Below, one piece after another: positions 58,380-64,000 of a stretch of 64,000 bases of DNA. The notes beneath the pieces were generated by a model. That model was not told the DNA's origin and did no database searches. It was given only the letters and a program-made list of their open reading frames with translations. Position 1 is the first letter of the stretch. Every line of letters begins with the position of its first letter. A program made the position numbers and the translations under genes. The DNA comes from Oscillospiraceae bacterium (lineage in GTDB: Bacteria; Bacillota; Clostridia; Oscillospirales; CAG-272): assembly GCA_003343845.1 (NCBI GenBank), contig QAKK01000025.1, positions 93,386-157,385 of the forward strand. Direction: 5' to 3'.

Positions 58380-59213
58380 TTATTCCTCGTTTTTCTTTTC
58401 TCGGCGCTGAATTTTCAGTCCGTTGACCACTGCCGCACCGCGGGATTTGCCTTCATGCTTCGTGTAGAAATAGCCGAAGACCGAGAAGACGACCGCGCCG
58501 ATGAAATTGACGATCAGATCCTTCATCGTGTCGATCAGTCCGATGTCGAGGTAACCGCCGAGTCCGAGGCTTTGCCCGTTGACGGCGGTATCGGTGATGT
58601 CGCGGATAATCACGGCTTTGTTGACACCGTCCGGGTTGAGCGAGACCGAGGAGATCACGTTCACCACCGTGTCCTTCTGCATGTCGGTGAGGAAGATGCG
58701 GTCCATGCCGAACTCGAAGAACTCCCACAGCACACCGATCGTCATGGAAAAGCAGAACGAAATCAGCGCGACAAAAACCGGGGACAGGTGCAGATCAAAG
58801 CGCTCGCTGCGGTTGAGCAGGTCGATCAGCGACAGCCCGACCGCCGCGGCAAGAAAGCCGTTGAGCGTGTGCAGCATGGTGTCCCAGAAGGTGAATTTTA
58901 CATAGAAGTCGCCCAGCTCGGCGAGAATTTCGGCGGCAAAAATGAAGAGCAGCACAATGATCTCCAGCGTGGACGGGACGCGCACGCCGAAGTTGGATTC
59001 CACAAAGGCGGGGATGAGGAAGAGCACGAGCGTGAAGATGCAGAGCGCGGCGTTGGCGTAGTTGCCGTTGAAGAATTGCAGCACCGCGATCGCGATGACG
59101 ATCAGGCGCAGCACGACGTAGACCGCAAAGGCGCTTTTGCTCTCGCGGATCAGCCCGACGAGCTGCGCGCGCCGGTTCGCCTTCTTCGGGGCTTTCTTGT
59201 TGTCCTTTTTCAT
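58380..59213 (-). CDS. DUF2238/YjdF-like multi-pass membrane protein
   Basis: This encodes 277 residues. A basic N-terminus (MKKDNKKAPKKANRRAQLVG) is followed by about seven transmembrane helices (VYVVLRLIVIAIAVLQFF; ALCIFTLVLFLIPAFV; LEIIVLLFIFAAEILA; HTLNGFLAAAVGLSLIDLLN; FVALISFCFSMTIGVLWEFF; IVNFIGAVVFSVFGYFY). FTFWDTMLHTLNGF and GVLWEFFEFGMDRIF are the conserved polar patches I associate with the DUF2238/YjdF family, of unknown role. A charged, partly hydrophilic loop (about 185-225) lies outside or inside before the last helices. The gene is alone, and the terminator is shared with the epimerase gene. Confidence 0.8.
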   Translation of the reverse strand: MKKDNKKAPKKANRRAQLVGLIRESKSAFAVYVVLRLIVIAIAVLQFFNGNYANAALCIFTLVLFLIPAFVESNFGVRVPSTLEIIVLLFIFAAEILAELGDFYVKFTFWDTMLHTLNGFLAAAVGLSLIDLLNRSERFDLHLSPVFVALISFCFSMTIGVLWEFFEFGMDRIFLTDMQKDTVVNVISSVSLNPDGVNKAVIIRDITDTAVNGQSLGLGGYLDIGLIDTMKDLIVNFIGAVVFSVFGYFYTKHEGKSRGAAVVNGLKIQRREKKNEE

Positions 59214-59245
59214 GTTGTCCTCCTTAGTCTTGAGCGCTCCTCACG

Positions 59246-59462
59246 CCCCGTAGGGGCATATCGCGCCTTCGGCATATCGCGTCTTCGACATATCACGCCC
59301 CATAGGGGCATATCGCCCGTTTCTGCCTTCGTTCGGCTGGCGACCATCGGTCGCCCCTATGGAATGGTGGAAACAGTGAGCGCACCGTAGGGCGGGGGCT
59401 TGCTCCCGCCGCTTCGTGCGAATCTAACCAAGCCTCCCCTTACACAGGGGAGCCGAAAGGCA
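59246..59462. repeat. Cluster of short dispersed repeats
   Basis: GCCCCGTAGGGGCATATCGC (59245-59264), then near-repeats GCCTTCGGCATATCGC, GTCTTCGACATATCAC and GCCCCATAGGGGCATATCGC, followed by GCGACCATCGGTCGCCCC (59341-59358), GTAGGGCGGGGGCTTGCTCC (59388-59407) and CCTCCCCTTACACAGGGGAG. The ATATCGC units are a local tandem variation not seen elsewhere in the window. No gene in 59214-59532. Confidence 0.7.
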
Positions 59463-59532
59463 CACAATTTTGCGCATCACATAGATTTCCCGCCGCAACT
59501 TACGACCATTTTACCACAAAAATCGCAGGAAA

Positions 59533-60300
59533 TCAACCGTCCCGCAGCAACTCGCGCACGAGGTCGCGCATGCCGTAATGCCCGGGCGGCTTTCCGACGA
59601 GAAACCGCGCTGCCGCCAGTGCGCCGCGGGCAAACAGGGCACGATCCTCGGCAATGTGCGTCAGCGTGAGCTGTTCGCCCTGCCCGAGAAAATGCACCTC
59701 GTGCATGCCGGTCACACTGCCGCCGCGCAGGGCGTGAATGCCGATCTCGCCCGCCGTCCGCGCGCCGCGCGCCCGCCGGTCGTAAACATAGCGGTCGCCG
59801 CCGCCCCCGCGCCGTACCGCGTCGGCAAGCGAAAGCGCCGTGCCGCTCGGCGCATCCCGTTTGTCCCGGTGGTGCGTCTCCACGATCTCCACGTCGAAGG
59901 CGGGGCAGAGTGCGTGGGCAAGCCGCTCCGAGAGCTGTTCGAGCAGCCCCGCGCCGAGCGACATGTTGCGGCTGACAAAGAGCGGCGCGTCCGCCGCTGC
60001 TGCCCCGATGGCGGCGAGATCCGCCGTGGTGTAGCCGGTGGTTGCCAGCACGGTCGGGCAGTGCCGCGCCGCGGCAAAGGCAAGCAGACCGCCGAGCGCC
60101 GCCGGGGATGAAAAGTCCACCATGCAGTCGCAGGTGAGCGCCGCGGGCACGTCGGCGGGCGACGCAAAGCGGGGAACTGCCTCCGGCGCCGCGCCCTCGC
60201 GGGGATCGACGAAAAAAACGAGCGTTTCGCCCGCCTCGGCAAAAATGCGCGCGCACGTGCCGCCCATCCTGCCGCACACTCCCGAAATCGCCATCCGCAT
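59533..60300 (-). CDS. dapB: 4-hydroxy-tetrahydrodipicolinate reductase
   Basis: ATG 60300 follows GGGAGG; an earlier ATG at 60354 adds 18 residues without support. 255 residues. Nucleotide-binding GVCGRMGG at the N-terminus, VDFSSPAALGGLLAFAA, ATTGYT, SRNMSLGAGLLEQLSERLAH, and the signature EIVETHHRDKRDAPSGTALS (about 134-153) with the catalytic His pair and Lys. DapB reduces HTPA to tetrahydrodipicolinate with NAD(P)H in lysine and diaminopimelate synthesis, supplying the wall cross-link. The family is cytosolic and tetrameric. It is the only complete dap gene here; a DapF-like gene lies 2.5 kb away. Confidence 0.96.
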   Translation of the reverse strand: MRMAISGVCGRMGGTCARIFAEAGETLVFFVDPREGAAPEAVPRFASPADVPAALTCDCMVDFSSPAALGGLLAFAAARHCPTVLATTGYTTADLAAIGAAAADAPLFVSRNMSLGAGLLEQLSERLAHALCPAFDVEIVETHHRDKRDAPSGTALSLADAVRRGGGGDRYVYDRRARGARTAGEIGIHALRGGSVTGMHEVHFLGQGEQLTLTHIAEDRALFARGALAAARFLVGKPPGHYGMRDLVRELLRDG

Positions 60301-60383
60301 GCCGCCGCCTCCCTTCTCGTTCCAGTTTATGCCCGTGCGGGTTTGGCTATTCAATACGAATGTTTACAAATTCTAAGCTTGTA

Positions 60384-60412
60384 TTGACAAATTATAATAA
60401 ATCATGTATACT
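60384..60412 (+). promoter_or_regulatory. Promoter of the SGNH-type secreted gene
   Basis: TTGACA, 17 nt, TATACT, in the divergent gap to dapB; leader about 25 nt. Confidence 0.8.
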
Positions 60413-60443
60413 GTTGTTAACTACGAAGCCGAAGGAGTACAAT

Positions 60444-61988
60444 ATGAAAAAATTATTACATCGCGTTCTTCCGTTTGTCTTTGTAATCCTGTTTTGCCTT
60501 TCCGCCAACCTTCCCATCGCGGCTGCCGCGCTGTGCGCCGACGCGGACGGCGACGGCGAGATCACGCTGCGCGACGCGCTCTGTGTGCTTGCGGACCCGA
60601 GCATGGCGAAAGACCCTGCGGGCGCGACCGATGCGGCGCGGCGCATTCTCCGCGCGGCGGCGACCGACGCGCCGAAATGCGGCGTGTTCTACGAAAATGA
60701 TTTCTCCGACCCGGAGACGCTTGCCGACTTCACCGCCTACCGCGGAAAATGGTCGATCCGCAGCGGCAAGCTCTGGCTGGATTCGATGGACGACGACAGC
60801 GTGGAGTCCAGTGCCTTTCTGCTTTACTCCGGCGCGGAAACCATGCATCTGAAAAACTATCGCATTGACGTGGACATCTTCGATGTGCAGACCCAGTGCG
60901 GTGTGCTTGCCCGCTGCGACGATGCGTTCATCCGTTCCGACGCGCCGTCCAACGGTTTCCGCGGTTACTACGGCTTTGTCGGCGCGGACGCGGACAAGTG
61001 CGCGATCGGTTACGGAAACGCCGGCAACGGCTGGGGCGGGAATATCAGCACCGGTGACGCCTATTATCTCCGGCGCGGCGAAAATCTGCACCTTACGATG
61101 ACCGTCTTCGGCGACCGCATCTTTGCCACCTTCACAAACCTTGCCACCGGCAGGATCGAGGCTTCGCTCGTCGGCGCAAACGGCGCCTGGACGCGCGGCG
61201 ACTTCGGTTTTCGGATGCGCAACAAATACGGGAAAACCGTTGCTGTCGGCAACACAGCGTTTGAAAACCTGCGCGTCACCGTGATCGACGAAAGCGGGCT
61301 GCCCACCGCCGAAAACAGGTCGATCGGTCATATTGACAACAATGTCACCGACGTTCTGTTCATCGGCAACAGCTACACCTATGTCAACAATCTGCCCTCC
61401 ATGGTCTTCGAAATGACGACCGCCGCCGGTGTCGATGCTTCCTTTGCCATGTTTGCAAATGGCGGCTACAGCCTGCGGGAATTCTACGAGGACCTGCAAA
61501 ACGGTGATGCGGAGATGAAAGAGATGCTTCGCGAGGCGGACATCGTGATCTTCCAGGACTACGGCGGCGCGACCACGTACAGCGCGGACTATATTGAGCT
61601 GCTGGCATCCCGGCTGGATCCGTGCGTCAAGCTGTATTTTTACCCCTACAAGAACGCAACGGCACCCCGCGCGGCGCTCGACCGCTTCATCGACCTCGGG
61701 CTCCCCGTGACGGTCATCCGCACGCCCGACCTCTATCAGTCCACGCTGACAAAGTATAAGGTCAACTATCTGATGAATGACGGACCGAAGCATCCGCAGC
61801 CGATCCTGTCGCACCTGTTTGCGATGCAGATTGCGGCGACCGTCTTCGGCATTGATCCTGCCAAGGTGGATCATTCGGGTTATATCAGTGCGCTGTCGTC
61901 CATGACAGCCGACGAGCAGGCGGCGTTTTTTGCCGACGTATGCAGCAAGATCGAGGCGCTGCGCACGGAGCCGCTCCCCCATTCCTGA
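60444..61988 (+). CDS. Secreted SGNH/DUF4886-like protein with dockerin-like N-terminus
   Basis: ATG 60444 with AAGGAG at 7 nt; 514 residues. Residues 1-27 form a signal peptide. About 29-65 contain ADADGDGEITLRDALCVL, one good dockerin-type calcium loop, followed by a degenerate second half (DPAGATDAARRIL). About 80-290 form a LamG/DUF1080-like beta-sandwich (FENDFSDPE-like FYENDFSDPETLADFTAYRG; GFRMRNKYGK). About 300-510 form an SGNH-type domain: VLFIGNSYTYVNNLPSM with nucleophile Ser near 308, IVIFQDYGGATT, and a D-x2-H-like DGPKHP near 447-451. SGNH proteins are esterases or acyl hydrolases, here probably on an external polysaccharide. No SLH domain is present. Confidence 0.85.
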   Translation: MKKLLHRVLPFVFVILFCLSANLPIAAAALCADADGDGEITLRDALCVLADPSMAKDPAGATDAARRILRAAATDAPKCGVFYENDFSDPETLADFTAYRGKWSIRSGKLWLDSMDDDSVESSAFLLYSGAETMHLKNYRIDVDIFDVQTQCGVLARCDDAFIRSDAPSNGFRGYYGFVGADADKCAIGYGNAGNGWGGNISTGDAYYLRRGENLHLTMTVFGDRIFATFTNLATGRIEASLVGANGAWTRGDFGFRMRNKYGKTVAVGNTAFENLRVTVIDESGLPTAENRSIGHIDNNVTDVLFIGNSYTYVNNLPSMVFEMTTAAGVDASFAMFANGGYSLREFYEDLQNGDAEMKEMLREADIVIFQDYGGATTYSADYIELLASRLDPCVKLYFYPYKNATAPRAALDRFIDLGLPVTVIRTPDLYQSTLTKYKVNYLMNDGPKHPQPILSHLFAMQIAATVFGIDPAKVDHSGYISALSSMTADEQAAFFADVCSKIEALRTEPLPHS

Positions 61989-61999
61989 CATTTCTGCGC

Positions 62000-62034
62000 A
62001 AAAAAGGCACACGCTGCGGCGTGTGCCTTTTTTC
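62000..62034. terminator. Bidirectional terminator between convergent genes
   Basis: AAAAAAGGCACACGC TGC GGCGTGTGCCTTTTTT, 12 nt after the SGNH gene stop and about 60 nt downstream of the ThyX-like gene. Confidence 0.9.
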
Positions 62035-62090
62035 CTGCTGACAGCGGCTCCGCCGGACGGAGCCGCGCCAAAATGTTCTTGCGCTGCGTT

Positions 62091-62720
62091 TCAGCGTTCT
62101 TCCTCGCGGCAGCAGATCAGGTCGTCTGCATAGGGCAGGGTGCGGATCCAGTCGCAGAAGACGTGCCACTCGTCCAGCTTGTGCGCGCGGCGCGCGTAAT
62201 AGATGTTGATGAGCGTCTCGTAGTTCATCGTGACGGTGCGGAGCTGGTTGTAGGACGAGGGCAGCAGCTGGATGAGGTCGTACCAGTCGCGCTTGTCCTT
62301 CGTCTCGACAAAGCGGCGGCGGGTCGCCTCCATATAGTCCATGTAGGTGCGAAAGGCGGCAAGCGCGCCGTCCGACAGCTTGTCCACGCTGAAGTCCGCA
62401 AGCTCAAACGGCTTTGCATGGATCTTGTGCATGGTGCTGGTGGAGTTGGCGACCGTGGCGACCTTGTAGGTGTCAAATTCCTTCCACCAGTAGAGCGGTG
62501 CGGTGATGTCCACCGAGACGAGGATCTGCCGCACGAATTTGCGGTGGTCGCTGCCCGCGCGGCAGAGCTTTCTGGCAAGCGCGAGGTCATTTTCGCCGAG
62601 GATGTAGTTCCCCTTATCGTCGTAGGCGCTGTCCGATTTTGCCCAGGAATTCATCGGGTTGCGCGCGCCGCGTATGGCGTTTTCAAAATTCATCACCGAG
62701 GTGCGTTCGAGTTTCAGCAT
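62091..62720 (-). CDS. ThyX-like protein lacking the RHR motif
   Basis: ATG 62720 (AAGGGGAA upstream) begins MLKLERTSVMNFENAIRGAR; 209 residues, no signal peptide. About 60-90 (RKFVRQILVSVDITAPLYWW, KEFDTYKVATVANSTSTMHK) sits where flavin-dependent thymidylate synthase has the (R)HR...S motif. About 165-205 (LLPSSYNQLRTVTMNYETLI, NIYYARRAHKLDEW) corresponds to the ThyX region LP...N...L...R..H..EW. The ThyX-fold call is inference from this pattern. The catalytic RHR is KEF here and the flavin-binding residues look altered, so a normal thymidylate synthase activity is unlikely. It lies 85 nt downstream of the DapF-like gene on the same strand and may share its transcript. Confidence 0.65.
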   Translation of the reverse strand: MLKLERTSVMNFENAIRGARNPMNSWAKSDSAYDDKGNYILGENDLALARKLCRAGSDHRKFVRQILVSVDITAPLYWWKEFDTYKVATVANSTSTMHKIHAKPFELADFSVDKLSDGALAAFRTYMDYMEATRRRFVETKDKRDWYDLIQLLPSSYNQLRTVTMNYETLINIYYARRAHKLDEWHVFCDWIRTLPYADDLICCREEER

Positions 62721-62805
62721 GGCAGTTCCCCTTTTCGTGCGTACTGCAACCAGTATACCATAAGCGGTGCGGACGCGCAAGCCTGCGGACGGATATTTTG
62801 TGCGC

Positions 62806-63627
62806 TCAATAATTGATTTCACCCGCGAAGATGACCTCGCTCTTGGCGCAGAGCGAGATCTCGGTGTCGTACAGCTCCGCGCAGAAGCTGCCGCCCCGCA
62901 TCCGCACGGGGATGCGGTCGCTGTCGCAGAGACCCGCGGCGCGCGCCGTGTATGCCACCGCTGCGGCGCCCTCGCCGCATGCGGCAAGCTCGCTGCCGTC
63001 CGGCATCAGACTGCGCACCGACAGCGCGTTGTCGCCCGAGACGGCGGCAAAGTGCAGACGGATGTCCTCACCGTAGAACAGCACTTCGGCAAGGCGGCGG
63101 CAGATGTCCGTGAGGTTCAGTGTGCGCAGGGCGGCGGCGCTCTCCAGCAGAAAGACTGCCTGCGTGCCGCACAGGTCGCAGATCGTGAGCCGCGGGTGCA
63201 CGAGGCAGGCACGCAGCACCTCGCCGCGGATGCCATAGTAGTACTTCAGCCCGTCGAGCGGGCGCGGTACGAGCGGCGGCAGCTCGACCCAGACGCAGAG
63301 CACGCGGTCGCCGAGGGTGGTCAGCCGCACGGGGTAGACCCTGCCGCCGAGATCAATGCGCACGGCAGAGCGGCATTTGCCGCGGGCGCGCAGCGCCCGT
63401 GCCGCCGTCATTGCCGCCGTGGCGCTGCCCCGGTCGTCGCTGCCGTCCGGCAGGAACAGCCGCGCCGGTGCAAGGTTGTCCGCCGCATCGCCGACGGTCA
63501 GCAGCCCTTCGCCGCCGATACCGGTGCGGCGGTTCAGCAGCCGTGCACAGCCGCGCGCATCGGGCAGATCCGCGGCGTCGCAGACGATGAAGTCGCTGCC
63601 CGCCGTGTGTATTTTCAGAAATTGCAT
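62806..63627 (-). CDS. DapF-like protein with degenerate active site
   Basis: ATG 63627; 273 residues, the length of diaminopimelate epimerase. The fold is recognisable (MQFLKIHTAGSDFIVCDAAD; FLPDGSDDRGSATAA; MPDGSELAACGEGAAA). Compared with E. coli DapF, Cys73 aligns with Ser68, while Cys217 is retained (Cys217 here). Asn11 becomes Ser11, Asn64 becomes Leu59, Glu208/Arg209 become Met208/Pro209, and the Asn157 and Asn190 positions look like His144 and His192. With one of two catalytic Cys and most ligand contacts gone, it cannot be a normal epimerase. The frame is intact, so it may be a binding or regulatory relative. A true DapF, if present, is elsewhere. Confidence 0.75.
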   Translation of the reverse strand: MQFLKIHTAGSDFIVCDAADLPDARGCARLLNRRTGIGGEGLLTVGDAADNLAPARLFLPDGSDDRGSATAAMTAARALRARGKCRSAVRIDLGGRVYPVRLTTLGDRVLCVWVELPPLVPRPLDGLKYYYGIRGEVLRACLVHPRLTICDLCGTQAVFLLESAAALRTLNLTDICRRLAEVLFYGEDIRLHFAAVSGDNALSVRSLMPDGSELAACGEGAAAVAYTARAAGLCDSDRIPVRMRGGSFCAELYDTEISLCAKSEVIFAGEINY

Positions 63628-63704
63628 CCTTATCACCCCGTGCCAAGTATATGCCCCGCGCGCGGATTTCAGAAGGCAGGGGAGAGGGAGAAGAACGCAC
63701 GGGC

Positions 63705-63812
63705 GTTCGTCTATGCAGCCTCGTTCTGTTCTGCGGACACGCCATTCTGACGAATGGCTACCCCTCATCCGGCGTATACACGCCACCTTCCCCCAAGGGG
63801 GAAGGCTTGACG
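63705..63812. repeat. Inverted copy of the GATGAGGGG module plus hairpin
   Basis: Positions 63705-63770 are the complement of the module at 36784-36870 (ACGCCATTCTGACGAATGGC, CTACCCCTCATCC), followed by CCACCTTCCCCCAAGGGGGA (63781-63800). Confidence 0.75.
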
Positions 63813-63838
63813 GCGCCGTCTGTCTCCCGCCGCGGCGG

Positions 63839-63877
63839 CAAAAGAAAAAGGGAACGGAAAACCGTTCCCTTTGTTTC
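63839..63877 (-). terminator. Terminator for a gene beyond the right edge
   Basis: GGGAACGG TTTT CCGTTCCC on the minus strand followed by TTTTTCTTTTG. Its left flank (CAAAAGAAAAAGGGAACGGA plus AA, 63839-63860) is repeated exactly at 63979-64000, the last bases of the window. No gene is supported at 63878-63978. Confidence 0.75.
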
Positions 63878-64000
63878 TGCATCAAAATCGGAAATCGCAG
63901 CAGTCCCCGGGCTTTCGAGTTTGATTGCAGAATTTATTGAAATCGCCGCCGCCGTATTTGCATACGGCAAGGCAATTTCAAAAGAAAAAGGGAACGGAAA

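Overview
The window is GC-rich chromosomal DNA from a spore-forming member of the Clostridia (Bacillota). The evidence is HPr kinase (hprK), the sporulation phosphatase SpoIIE, the matrix regulator RemB, PyrR, surface proteins anchored by SLH domains, and an origin-type gene order (parAB with parS, then dnaA-dnaN-recF-remB-gyrB-gyrA). Intergenic regions carry short nested hairpin repeats of a kind I associate with Oscillospirales/Ruminococcaceae-like gut Clostridia; that finer placement is an inference. I see no prophage, transposase, integrase or CRISPR array.

Layout. 1-17 kb: a surface-protein island, all on the minus strand. It holds a truncated GLUG/cohesin-like surface protein, two tandem S-layer-type SLH paralogues sharing one promoter architecture, hprK, an SLH-anchored phosphodiester glycosidase and a SleB-like wall hydrolase. 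17.7-21.5 kb: two parS sites, parA, parB, a two-helix membrane protein and a MORN-repeat membrane protein. 21.7-27.4 kb: an SLH protein, a DUF4358-type lipoprotein and spoIIE (minus strand). 27.7-36.7 kb: tRNA-Thr, a 2619-residue SLH adhesin and a small membrane protein interrupted by an in-frame stop. 37-47.8 kb: a PAP2 phosphatase and the origin region with dnaA, dnaN, recF, remB, gyrB, gyrA and a lipoprotein. 48-55 kb: recA-recX, rimO-pgsA, pyrR and an orphan alpha/alpha-barrel protein. 55-64 kb: an amino-acid ABC transporter, an NAD(P)H-hydrate epimerase, a membrane protein, dapB, a secreted SGNH-type protein, a ThyX-like protein and a DapF-like protein that has lost most catalytic residues.

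The most notable feature is a perfect 27-bp inverted repeat (15526-15552 and 15774-15800) enclosing 221 bp. It lies between a good promoter and the start of the SLH phosphodiester glycosidase gene. This is the arrangement of the Clostridioides difficile cwpV switch, in which a leader segment inverts and expression is controlled by an orientation-dependent terminator. A terminator-like hairpin would be read only in the inverted orientation, so the assembled orientation looks like ON. Other points of interest are a dense DnaA-box cluster between gyrB and gyrA, a CTG start for dnaA, the degenerate DapF-like and ThyX-like proteins, and Cys-pair modules shared by several surface proteins.

How the genes fit together. 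The island encodes a surface layer (SLH domains bind the secondary wall polymer) plus enzymes acting on wall or surface polymers. The middle is the replication and segregation core (ParABS, DnaA, clamp, gyrase, RecF/RecA/RecX). The right part is metabolic and less clustered. Nearly all gaps between transcription units hold dispersed hairpin repeats, so long open frames that cross them or oppose real genes are not genes.
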